The notes under the pieces were generated by a model, which ran no database searches, was not told the DNA's origin, and saw only the letters and a list, made by a program, of their open reading frames with translations. A stretch of DNA of 64,000 bases from positions 1-64,000 of the forward strand of contig CANCRX010000011.1 of NCBI GenBank assembly GCA_947380655.1, written 5' to 3'. A program made the translations under genes and the position numbers. Shown one piece after another: positions 17,178 through 25,290 of the stretch (position 1 is the stretch's first letter; each line of letters starts with the position of its first letter). This DNA is from Alcaligenaceae bacterium. GTDB lineage: Bacteria; Pseudomonadota; Gammaproteobacteria; Burkholderiales; Burkholderiaceae_B.

Positions 17178-18581
17178 TTAGTTGTCCGCGTATGGATTAA
17201 ATGACGATTTGAATTCAATGCGAAGTGGCGTACCTGCCAATTCAAAGGCATCGCGAAAACGCCCCTCGAGATACCGTCGATACGAATCCGGGATCGCATC
17301 GAGCGCATTTCCGTGAATGATAATCAACGGAGGATTCTGTCCACCCTGATGGGCATAACGCATCTTGGGACGGAATATACCCCTGCGTGGCGGCTGTTGT
17401 TGCTCAAGTGCAGCCTGCAGCTCGCGCGTCAGTTTAGGCGTGGAAAGTTTGGCAAAGGCAGCCGCGTGTGCGGAGTTAACCGACCGTAATAAATTATTAA
17501 CACCTTGGCCGCGCAAAGCGGAAATCGTGTGTACCCGAGCGAAAGACAAAAAGCGAAGTTTGCGATCAAACTCTCGCTGGATACGCTCGCGCTGATCCTC
17601 GTCCAGACCATCCCATTTATTGATGGCGACGACCAGTGCGCGACCGGTTTCAAGAATAAAGCCTGCGATGTGCGCATCCTGATCAGACACCTCATGCTGG
17701 GCATCGATCATCAGCAACACTACGTTACTGGCCTCAATAGCCTGTAAGGTTTTAATGACTGAGAATTTTTCAATCGCCTCAAAGACCTTGCCACGTTTGC
17801 GCAAACCTGCCGTGTCAATCAACGTGTATTGTTTACCGCCGCGGTCAAACTCAATCTCAATTGCATCACGCGTCGTACCTGGCATATCAAACGCAATGAC
17901 GCGCTCTTCGCCAAGCAGGGTATTGATCAAGGTCGATTTGCCAACGTTTGGGCGTCCAACAATCGCGAGTTTGATGCGGTGTTCAAACGGCTCTTCGGGT
18001 ACGAAAAATTCGTCTTCGCCTTTTAAGGCGTCAGCACTGGGCTCAGCGTCGTCTGCATCAAACACCTCAGGCTCAGGCTCAGGCCCAAAACCTTTAAGCG
18101 CGATTTCAATCAGATTAACAATACCCTCACCGTGCGCAGCAGAAATCGCGACCGGTTCACCTAAGCCAAGCTCATGGAACTCCGCTACGGCGCTCCCATG
18201 CAACATGCCTTCGGCTTTGTTCACACACAAAACAACTCGCTGACCGAGTTTGCGTAACAAGCGCGCAATTTCATGGTCGTGCGCATTGACACCCGCTCGC
18301 GCATCGACCAGGAAAATTACAACATCAGCTTCGGCGATCGCCTGCTGAGTCTGACGGGCCATTTGATGCAGGATGCCGTCTTTTGCGACCGGCTCAAAGC
18401 CCCCCGTATCCACACAGATAAAGGGTTTCTCGCCCACCCTGCCCTCGCCATAATGACGATCGCGGGTTAAGCCGGAAAAATCAGCCACCAACGCTGAGCG
18501 CGAACGCGTCAGGCGGTTAAAAAGGGTCGATTTGCCGACGTTCGGGCGCCCGACCAGGGCAACTACAGGTTTAAATGACAC
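17178..18581 (-). CDS. der: GTPase Der (EngA)
   Basis: Der is an essential ribosome-assembly GTPase acting on the 50S subunit. Two tandem G domains are visible: GRPNVGKSTLFN at 11-22 and GRPNVGKSTLIN near 209-220, each with DTGG/DTAG and NK(A/W)(E/D) motifs. They are joined by an acidic linker (EVFDADDAEPSADALKGEDE) and followed by the C-terminal KH-like domain ending at FKSSFNPY. Length is 467 residues. It follows bamB by three bases, the conserved bamB-der arrangement. Confidence 0.97.
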   Translation of the reverse strand: MSFKPVVALVGRPNVGKSTLFNRLTRSRSALVADFSGLTRDRHYGEGRVGEKPFICVDTGGFEPVAKDGILHQMARQTQQAIAEADVVIFLVDARAGVNAHDHEIARLLRKLGQRVVLCVNKAEGMLHGSAVAEFHELGLGEPVAISAAHGEGIVNLIEIALKGFGPEPEPEVFDADDAEPSADALKGEDEFFVPEEPFEHRIKLAIVGRPNVGKSTLINTLLGEERVIAFDMPGTTRDAIEIEFDRGGKQYTLIDTAGLRKRGKVFEAIEKFSVIKTLQAIEASNVVLLMIDAQHEVSDQDAHIAGFILETGRALVVAINKWDGLDEDQRERIQREFDRKLRFLSFARVHTISALRGQGVNNLLRSVNSAHAAAFAKLSTPKLTRELQAALEQQQPPRRGIFRPKMRYAHQGGQNPPLIIIHGNALDAIPDSYRRYLEGRFRDAFELAGTPLRIEFKSSFNPYADN

Positions 18582-18584
18582 GGA

Positions 18585-19745
18585 TTAATTCAACACTATC
18601 ATGATCAAGTTGCCATCGCCTGTTTGGACGAGAACACCTTGGGTTGTTGCGAGCACCGGGGCACGAAGCGCCCCACCACCCACAGAAATTCGAGCCAGCA
18701 TGCGACCGTCATCAGGAGCCATAAAATGGACAAATCCCTCAAAATCACCAACCGCTACAGCTGAACCGATCGCCGCTGGGCTCGTGACCCGACGGAAACG
18801 CAGTGCGTCTTGCTTCCACGCGACTGAACCATCCTGCAAATTAAATGCAGAAATTACATCCTGGGTATTAGGAGCATACGCGTGACGGTTATCGACAGTC
18901 ATGCCCACATTACTGGAAAAGGGCTTGCTCCAGACGGGTCGCCCACCCGCTGCAATATCAAAGCAAATGATGCGTCCCTGATGCGCAACAGCACACAACA
19001 AAGGCCCCACAACGGAAGGAGAGCCAACGACATCGTTGACACGCTCAAGGTCTGTTGAGCCTTTAGGGACAGCGACTACGCCCTCCCACTGTACATCACC
19101 CGTCAAAGCGTTCACAGCCATTAACTTACCACCAGGAATGCCGCTCAACACCATCCCTTCGATCAGAGCCATCCGAGCCGGCGCGCGCAAAGCGAGCGAG
19201 GGACCTGGGCGCTGAACACTCCAGATTCGCTCACCATTCTCAGCATTGAACCCCTGGATCCGGTAGTCGCCACTACGAACAACGACCACGCCAAAACCCA
19301 CTACCGGTGGAATCACAACTTCGCTACTGGCTTTGCTGCGCCACTTAACCTGACCGGTGTCGTCGAGTGCAACCACCGTACCATCGGCTGTGACCACGGC
19401 AGTGGTGGTTCCATCACTCCCTACCCCTGCAGTTAACTTTTGATCAAGTTTAGTTTTCCAGCCGACAGCACCCGAGCTCAAATCAAAGCGCCCGACACTG
19501 CCATCACTCGACGCAGCATAAACGACATCACGCACCACAGCAGGTGCAAACCCGATACCTGTCGACCCGCCAATCGCTGTTTTCCAGCCAATCTGTGCAG
19601 ACAAGCCTGGCTTGTATTCAGTTAAAGGCGCAGGATCATTACGGCCATCATCGCCTGTAAAAAGACTGCAACCCGTCAATACAAACCCAGCAAACAAGAC
19701 GGTCGAAAACTGGGCAAAGTGCGTCAGGCATTTAAATTGCATCAT
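18585..19745 (-). CDS. bamB: Outer-membrane assembly lipoprotein BamB
   Basis: BamB is a beta-propeller lipoprotein of the BAM complex, which inserts beta-barrel proteins into the outer membrane. A signal peptide ends at the lipobox LTGC (Cys26), followed by PQQ-like propeller repeats (SSGAVGWKTKL, GDVQWEG, DGSVAWKQDAL). Length is 386 residues. It is read between yfgM (one-base overlap of start and stop) and der, the standard order. A second Met directly follows the first and could also serve as start. Confidence 0.95.
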   Translation of the reverse strand: MMQFKCLTHFAQFSTVLFAGFVLTGCSLFTGDDGRNDPAPLTEYKPGLSAQIGWKTAIGGSTGIGFAPAVVRDVVYAASSDGSVGRFDLSSGAVGWKTKLDQKLTAGVGSDGTTTAVVTADGTVVALDDTGQVKWRSKASSEVVIPPVVGFGVVVVRSGDYRIQGFNAENGERIWSVQRPGPSLALRAPARMALIEGMVLSGIPGGKLMAVNALTGDVQWEGVVAVPKGSTDLERVNDVVGSPSVVGPLLCAVAHQGRIICFDIAAGGRPVWSKPFSSNVGMTVDNRHAYAPNTQDVISAFNLQDGSVAWKQDALRFRRVTSPAAIGSAVAVGDFEGFVHFMAPDDGRMLARISVGGGALRAPVLATTQGVLVQTGDGNLIMIVLN

Positions 19746-20377
19746 CAGGCTCCAAGCGCGTCAATTTTGAGTTTGACTACTGGAGCAAGTGGGCTTGCAG
19801 GCCCTAAAGCCTCGAGAGCCTTTTTCCAAGCATCGCGTGCCTCGGATGCTTTACCTTGAGCAGCCAGAATGTCGCCACGGCGGTCATCAAACAAACCTGC
19901 AAAGGCTGCTGGCGCATCATTAAGCTGTGCTAGTGCAGCCTCATAATCTTTCTGGTCGACCAGCAGACCGGCTAAACGAAGCTTGGCAACCGGAACCAAG
20001 GCAATGTTTTTACTTTGCGCCAACCACTCTAACTGAGCACGGGCAGCAGGAATTTGATCACGGGTTTGTAATGCTGCAGAGGCAACCAACGCTCCCCGCG
20101 CTGCGTAATCCGTCGCGGCATATTCGTCACGCAGGGTTTTCATCGCGGCATTGATACGTGCAACAGACTCATCACCCGTTTGTCGTGTGGCCTCTTCGAG
20201 TGCTTCGAAATAACCACGGGCCTGACCTGACTGGTGATTCTGGTACCACTGCCAGCCACGCCACCCACCGAGGATAATTACAGCGATCAATAATGCCGTT
20301 GAAACGAGAGTGCCGTATTTGCCCCACCATGCACGCAACTGGTCTATTTGTTCCTGCTCTTCGAGATCGTATGCCAT
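19745..20377 (-). CDS. YfgM-like tetratricopeptide membrane protein
   Basis: This is an inner-membrane anchored, periplasmic TPR protein of the YfgM/DUF2133 type, in E. coli an ancillary partner of the SecYEG translocon. The cytoplasmic start contains the family motif LEEQEQIDQLRAWWGKYG, then one membrane helix (LVSTALLIAVIILGGWRGWQ, about 24-43), then TPR-like helices rich in Ala. Length is 210 residues. It sits between hisS (five bases) and bamB, as in many proteobacteria. Confidence 0.9.
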   Translation of the reverse strand: MAYDLEEQEQIDQLRAWWGKYGTLVSTALLIAVIILGGWRGWQWYQNHQSGQARGYFEALEEATRQTGDESVARINAAMKTLRDEYAATDYAARGALVASAALQTRDQIPAARAQLEWLAQSKNIALVPVAKLRLAGLLVDQKDYEAALAQLNDAPAAFAGLFDDRRGDILAAQGKASEARDAWKKALEALGPASPLAPVVKLKIDALGA

Positions 20378-20382
20378 GCTGT

Positions 20383-21675
20383 TTAAACCTTATCTTTCAA
20401 AAAAGCCACCAAACTGTCCAGGGGCACTTGTTGTTGCATTGCTTCTTCAGGCGCTGCTGACTGACGAAGCATTTTGACCGAAGCCACGCCCTGAGCGAGT
20501 TCATCGCCTGCAAGAATAACCGCAATCGATGCAGCACTTGCGTCAGCCCGCTTGAATTGAGACTTAAAACTTCCTGAGCCCGCATGCACAACGACTGAAA
20601 TACCCTCATCACGCAACGACTCTGCCAGCACAGCGGCACGGCGCTGTGCCTCATCGCCCTGCTGCACAATATACACATCACACTCAGCGGGAGCCGTGGT
20701 CTCAGGCTGCATCTGTCCCCATAGGTCGATCAGTCTTTCCATGCCAATCGCAAAACCAACCGCTGGAGCAGGTTTACCACCGAGCAACTCGATCAAACCG
20801 TCGTAGCGACCACCACCACAAATAGTGGCTTGAGCACCTAAACTATCAGTAATCCATTCGAAAACAGTCAAATTGTAATAATCCAACCCCCGGACCATAC
20901 GGGTATTGAGTTGGTATTGAATGCCCGCATCATCCAGACGTGCACAAACCGCATCAAAGTGAGTGCGCGACTCCTCACCCAGAAAATCAAATAATTTCGG
21001 TGCAGTATTGGCCATTTCCTGCATCGCAGGATTTTTAGTATCCAGTACACGTAAGGGATTGGTGTACATCCGGCGCAAGCCGTCTTCGTCGAGTACTGCT
21101 TTATGCAGCTCAAGATGGGCAATCAGGGCCTCGCGATGTGCAGCGCGTTCTGCAGCCTGTCCGAGCGAGTTGATCTCCAGACGCACATCGGTAATACCCA
21201 GCAGTTTCCAAAGACGCGCTGCCATGACAATCATCTCAGCATCGATATCAGGTCCGGCCATGCCGAGTGCCTCAACGTCGATCTGATGAAACTGACGATA
21301 ACGACCACGTTGTGGCCGTTCATGACGAAAAACCGGACCCATGGCGTAGACGCGCTGCGCACGGTCATACAGCAAATTGTGCTCAATCGCAGCACGCACC
21401 ATTCCAGCAGTGAACTCAGGACGCATAGTCAGCGACTCACCGTTCAGCGAATCCGTAAACGAATACATCTCTTTTTCGACGATATCGGTGACCTCGCCAA
21501 TACCTCGCGTGAATAAGCGGGTGTGCTCAAGGATAGGTGTGCGCATATTGCGATACCCATAGGCATGCAACCAGTCACGCACGATACCCTCGAGCTGCTC
21601 CCATCGGGCGCTCGGACCAGGTATCGCGTCATTCATCCCGCGGATCGCGGTCACTTTAGAAAAAGTTTGTGTCAT
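20383..21675 (-). CDS. hisS: Histidyl-tRNA synthetase
   Basis: HisS is the class II aminoacyl-tRNA synthetase charging tRNA-His. Visible motifs: AIRGMNDAIPGPSARWEQLE at the start, motif 2 FRHERPQRGRYRQFHQID, the His-specific signatures VRGLDYYNLTVFEW and GGGRYDGLIELLGG, and motif 3 GFAIGMERL. A C-terminal anticodon-binding domain follows. Length is 430 residues. It is distinct from the regulatory paralogue hisZ at 10868-12031. It lies between ispG and yfgM in the dense minus-strand block. Confidence 0.98.
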   Translation of the reverse strand: MTQTFSKVTAIRGMNDAIPGPSARWEQLEGIVRDWLHAYGYRNMRTPILEHTRLFTRGIGEVTDIVEKEMYSFTDSLNGESLTMRPEFTAGMVRAAIEHNLLYDRAQRVYAMGPVFRHERPQRGRYRQFHQIDVEALGMAGPDIDAEMIVMAARLWKLLGITDVRLEINSLGQAAERAAHREALIAHLELHKAVLDEDGLRRMYTNPLRVLDTKNPAMQEMANTAPKLFDFLGEESRTHFDAVCARLDDAGIQYQLNTRMVRGLDYYNLTVFEWITDSLGAQATICGGGRYDGLIELLGGKPAPAVGFAIGMERLIDLWGQMQPETTAPAECDVYIVQQGDEAQRRAAVLAESLRDEGISVVVHAGSGSFKSQFKRADASAASIAVILAGDELAQGVASVKMLRQSAAPEEAMQQQVPLDSLVAFLKDKV

Positions 21676-21701
21676 GTGTAAAAATTAAAAACTGATGCAA
21701 C

Positions 21702-22976
21702 TTAAACGCTTAACGCAGCGCCATAACGACGCGCGACATATTGTTCAACAATGACCTGAAATTCCTGGGCAATATTTTCGCCCTTCAAGGTCACAGTTCG
21801 CTCGCCGTCAACAAAAACGGGCGCAGCCGGAACCTCACCGGTACCAGGCAGACTAATCCCCAAATCAGCGTGCCGGCTCTCGCCCGGACCATTGACCACG
21901 CAGCCCATCACGGCCACGTTCATAGACTCAACTCCAGGGTATATATTTTTCCAAACCGGCATTTGCTGGCGCAAATAAGTTTGAATCTGATCGGCTAAAT
22001 CCTGAAAAACAGTACTGCTGGTTCGACCACACCCTGGGCACGCAATCACCATTGGAGTAAAAGCACGTAACCCCATGGTTTGTAAAATTTCCTGCCCGAC
22101 GATGACTTCACGCGTACGATCGCCACCAGGCTCTGGTGTCAAAGAGATACGAATCGTGTCGCCAATACCTTCTTGCAGCAGCACGCTGAGCGCGGCAGTC
22201 GAGGCAACAATCCCTTTACTACCCATTCCTGCTTCTGTCAGCCCCAGGTGCAAAGGGTAATCACATCGCCCAGCCAGATCGCGATACACAGCAATCAAAT
22301 CCTGCACATGGCTGACTTTGCAAGACAAAATAATCGCATCTCCCGGCAGTCCGAGTTCCTCGGCGCGCTGTGCATTACTGATAGCCGACACCACCAGTGC
22401 ATCACGCATGACAGCTTGCGCATCGCGTGGGCGAGCAGACTGGCTGTTTGCATCCATCATGCGAGCGAGTAATTCATGGTCCAGGCTGCCCCAGTTCACA
22501 CCGATACGCACTGGCTTGTTGTGCAGACAAGCGACCTCGATCATCTGCGCAAAATTATCATCGCGCTTTTTGCCGCCCCCCATGTTGCCAGGGTTAATAC
22601 GGTATTTGGACAGTGCTTGTGCGCAATCTGGAAACTGCGTTAATAACTTGTGACCGTTGTAATGAAAATCCCCAACAAGCGGGACATTAACGCCCATGCG
22701 ATCGAGTTGCTCGCGAATCGCGCTGACTTCTTTAGCTGCCTCGGGAGTATTAACGGTAATGCGCACGATCTCTGAACCTGCCAGTGCAAGCTCTTTGACT
22801 TGAATCGCTGTCGCGATCGCATCTGCCGTATCAGTATTGGTCATGGATTGGACCAATACAGGGGCACCGCCCCCGACCGTGACGCGATGACCCGCCCAGC
22901 TGATCTTGACAGCGCGCGTGCTGTGCCTGGCGAAAGGTCCCAGCGCACTGTCTGCTTGCTCACCGACACGGGTCAT
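21702..22976 (-). CDS. ispG: 4-hydroxy-3-methylbut-2-enyl diphosphate synthase (IspG/GcpE)
   Basis: IspG is the iron-sulfur enzyme of the MEP isoprenoid pathway that reduces the cyclic diphosphate MEcPP to HMBPP. The cluster ligands lie in CPGCGRTSSTVF and the C-terminal GCVVNGPGE motif. The TIM-barrel start contains VLVQSMTNTDTADA. Length is 424 residues. Its start overlaps the rodZ-like stop by four bases, so translation is probably coupled. Confidence 0.97.
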   Translation of the reverse strand: MTRVGEQADSALGPFARHSTRAVKISWAGHRVTVGGGAPVLVQSMTNTDTADAIATAIQVKELALAGSEIVRITVNTPEAAKEVSAIREQLDRMGVNVPLVGDFHYNGHKLLTQFPDCAQALSKYRINPGNMGGGKKRDDNFAQMIEVACLHNKPVRIGVNWGSLDHELLARMMDANSQSARPRDAQAVMRDALVVSAISNAQRAEELGLPGDAIILSCKVSHVQDLIAVYRDLAGRCDYPLHLGLTEAGMGSKGIVASTAALSVLLQEGIGDTIRISLTPEPGGDRTREVIVGQEILQTMGLRAFTPMVIACPGCGRTSSTVFQDLADQIQTYLRQQMPVWKNIYPGVESMNVAVMGCVVNGPGESRHADLGISLPGTGEVPAAPVFVDGERTVTLKGENIAQEFQVIVEQYVARRYGAALSV

Positions 22977-23467
22977 TTAACTGCCCCAAGCATCCAGGCA
23001 GGGATCCAACTCGCAGGGAAAATACCCTGCCAAATCGCGATCCCAAGCGCGGCAACCACAACACACAAGATAATCAATATCCAGACAGAGTTACCCAGGG
23101 TCGTATTATGTTTTTCAGCATGATGCGCACCCAGTGTGCGTGTGGAGGTATGCGCGGCGATCCCGCCACTCACCTGACCGATATAGGGCTGCAATACATT
23201 TTCAATCGCTTTGGAATCAACGCCAAGCAGACGAGCGTAGTTTTTAACCAGCGCTTTGAGCGCCAAACCTCGGGGCAAACTATCAAAGCGCTCTGCTTCA
23301 AGTGCCTCAATGTGCTTTGGGGAGAATTTAAGTCGAGTCGATACATCAGCAATCGACAGGCCTTGCGCGACACGCAATGCCCGCAGCGATCCAGCAGTGG
23401 TAATCAGCTCGCTCGGCGCCGGAGGAGACTCGCTTTTTAAAGGGCTCAATAAATCTATCTCGCTCAT
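22973..23467 (-). CDS. RodZ-like helix-turn-helix membrane protein, short form
   Basis: The N-terminal Cro/C1-type HTH (about 25-95; LRALRVAQGLSIADVSTRLK) and one membrane helix (SVWILIILCVVVAALGIAIW, about 128-147) match RodZ, which links the MreB cytoskeleton to the cell-wall machinery. The gene sits at the usual rodZ place between rlmN and ispG. The protein has only 164 residues and stops about 15 residues beyond the membrane helix. It therefore lacks the periplasmic C-terminal domain of E. coli RodZ (337 residues). Both ends overlap neighbouring genes by four bases, so this looks like a genuine short form rather than a fresh frameshift. The pilF gene often present between rlmN and rodZ is absent. 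Confidence 0.8.
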   Translation of the reverse strand: MSEIDLLSPLKSESPPAPSELITTAGSLRALRVAQGLSIADVSTRLKFSPKHIEALEAERFDSLPRGLALKALVKNYARLLGVDSKAIENVLQPYIGQVSGGIAAHTSTRTLGAHHAEKHNTTLGNSVWILIILCVVVAALGIAIWQGIFPASWIPAWMLGAVK

Positions 23468-24627
23468 GCACGGAGCTCCTTGATGGGTATCGATTTTTGC
23501 GCGGCCATTTTTTCGCTCAACCGTGTCCGGTCACGCACCTCGCCGGCCAACTGACCGCAGGCAGCATCAATATCATCCCCACGCGTTTTACGTACGGTGG
23601 TGACAATCCCGGCATCCACCAGATGCTGGGAAAAAATCCTGATGCGTGCGGCAGTTGAACGCTGCAAACCAGAGCCAGGGAAAGGGTTAAAAGGAATCAG
23701 ATTAAATTTGCAATGCAGGCGGCGGGCGATCTGGATCAACTCTCGCGCATGCTGATCGGTATCGTTCACCCCATCAAGCATGACATATTCAAAAGTAATA
23801 AAGTCGCGCGGAGCAAACTTCAAGTAACGCTCACAGGCAGCGAGCAATTCCTCGAGTGGGTATTTTTTGTTGAGGGGAACCAGCTGATCACGCAACGCGT
23901 CATTTGGCGCATGTAATGAGACGGCCAGTGCGACAGGGCAATCCTGCGAAAGTCTGTCCATCATGGGCACAACGCCTGAGGTAGAGACCGTCACACGGCG
24001 GCGCGACAAACCATACGCATTGTCATCGAGCATCAGTTTGACCGCTGCCACCACTGGCTCGTAATTCAGCAGGGGCTCGCCCATTCCCATCATCACAACG
24101 TTGCTGATGACGCGCGGGTCTGCACTGGACTCGGTCAACACGCCAGGTTCCGCGCTCAAACGCGCTGAAGCCTGATCCTGCATCAATTCGCGACGCGCCC
24201 ACCATAACTGCCCAATGATCTCGGCGGTAGTGAGGTTGCGGTTGAAACCCTGATGTCCGGTTGAACAAAACCTGCAGGCAACGTTACATCCAGCCTGGCT
24301 GGAAATACACAGCGTGCCGCGGTCGTCTTCGGGTATAAAAACAGACTCGATCGCATTGCCCTGGCCGACATCAAACAGCCATTTACGCGTGCCATCGGTT
24401 GAGCGCTGCTGTGTCAGAACAGGCGAAGCCTGCACGACACAGTGTTGGCTGAGTTGCGCGCGAAACTCGCGCGCCAGATCAGTCATTTCATCAAACTGGC
24501 TCACACCACGCTGATGCACCCATTTTTGCAACTGCCGGGCACGAAAAGGCTTGCCCCCCCACTGCCCAACTAGTTGGGTCAGTGCAGTGGCATCAAGCCC
24601 AAGCAAATTGATCGGTTCAGGGTGCAT
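23464..24627 (-). CDS. rlmN: 23S rRNA (adenine-2503-C2)/tRNA A37 methyltransferase RlmN
   Basis: RlmN is a radical-SAM enzyme that methylates A2503 of 23S rRNA and A37 of some tRNAs. The cluster motif is CNVACRFC (Cys114, 118, 121), followed by STGHQGFNRNLT. The GMGEPLLNY SAM-binding segment and SLHAPND are typical. Length is 387 residues. It follows ndk by about 66 bases and overlaps the rodZ-like start by four. Confidence 0.97.
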   Translation of the reverse strand: MHPEPINLLGLDATALTQLVGQWGGKPFRARQLQKWVHQRGVSQFDEMTDLAREFRAQLSQHCVVQASPVLTQQRSTDGTRKWLFDVGQGNAIESVFIPEDDRGTLCISSQAGCNVACRFCSTGHQGFNRNLTTAEIIGQLWWARRELMQDQASARLSAEPGVLTESSADPRVISNVVMMGMGEPLLNYEPVVAAVKLMLDDNAYGLSRRRVTVSTSGVVPMMDRLSQDCPVALAVSLHAPNDALRDQLVPLNKKYPLEELLAACERYLKFAPRDFITFEYVMLDGVNDTDQHARELIQIARRLHCKFNLIPFNPFPGSGLQRSTAARIRIFSQHLVDAGIVTTVRKTRGDDIDAACGQLAGEVRDRTRLSEKMAAQKSIPIKELRA

Positions 24628-24693
24628 GCGAGTATCAATGCATTAAATAACGCAGCGAGTGAGGCGGGATGCTTCACGAGCCAGTCAGCCAGA

Positions 24694-25119
24694 TTAACGG
24701 CTGTGAATGCTGATTTCTGGGAAGAAAAATGCGATTTCAACTGCTGCAGTTTCTGGAGCGTCTGAGCCATGAACAGCATTAGCATCAATGCTTTCAGCGA
24801 AATCAGCACGGATAGTGCCTTTTTCTGCTTTCTTAGGATCGGTTGCGCCCATCAGATCGCGGTTTTTCATGATGGCGTTTTCGCCTTCGAGAGCCTGAAC
24901 GAACACAGGACCGGAAATCATGAAATCAACCAGGTCCTTGAAAAAAGGACGTGCGCTGTGCACAGCGTAGAAACGCTCTGCGTCAGCACGTGACAGCTGG
25001 CGCAATTGCGCAGCGATGACTTTCAGACCAGCGCCTTCAAAACGGGCAACGATCTGACCAATGACATTTTTTGCAACTGCGTCGGGCTTGATGATCGACA
25101 GGGTACGTTCGACTGACAT
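24694..25119 (-). CDS. ndk: Nucleoside diphosphate kinase
   Basis: Ndk moves the gamma phosphate from ATP to other nucleoside diphosphates through a phospho-histidine. The active-site motif is NAVHGSDAPETA. The fold start is VERTLSIIKPDAVAKNVIG. Length is 141 residues. The open frame begins four codons earlier, but the ATG at 25119 matches the family and has a GGAG ribosome site. An extended -10 promoter candidate lies at 25181-25189. The gene heads the block running to hflC. Confidence 0.97.
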   Translation of the reverse strand: MSVERTLSIIKPDAVAKNVIGQIVARFEGAGLKVIAAQLRQLSRADAERFYAVHSARPFFKDLVDFMISGPVFVQALEGENAIMKNRDLMGATDPKKAEKGTIRADFAESIDANAVHGSDAPETAAVEIAFFFPEISIHSR

Positions 25120-25180
25120 GTAAAACTCCAATAATTCTCAATAAAAACAGGGACTTTGGTGTAATTCACCACAGCCCAGC

Positions 25181-25189
25181 ATTCTAGCA
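25181..25189 (-). promoter_or_regulatory. Extended -10 promoter candidate for ndk
   Basis: On the minus strand TGCTAGAAT gives an extended -10 element about 60 bases upstream of ndk. The -35 position (TGTTGT at 17 bases) is weak. The region is shared with the divergent valS promoter area. Confidence 0.5.
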
Positions 25190-25240
25190 CGCCACATTCA
25201 TCCACAACACTCTAAAATAGAGGGCTTTTACTGCCCTTCA

Positions 25241-25268
25241 GGCCGCCCCCGATTTGGGGGTTGCGGCC
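25241..25268 (+). promoter_or_regulatory. GC-rich hairpin in the valS leader
   Basis: GGCCG-CCCCC (25241-25250) pairs with GGGGG (25256-25260) and, after a TT bulge, with the complement ending at 25268, around a GATTT loop. The stem is about ten base pairs, very stable, ends 22 bases before the valS ATG, and has no T-run. It could govern ribosome access or be the remnant of a pause site. Confidence 0.65.
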
Positions 25269-25290
25269 AGCACAACCCGCGGATACACAG

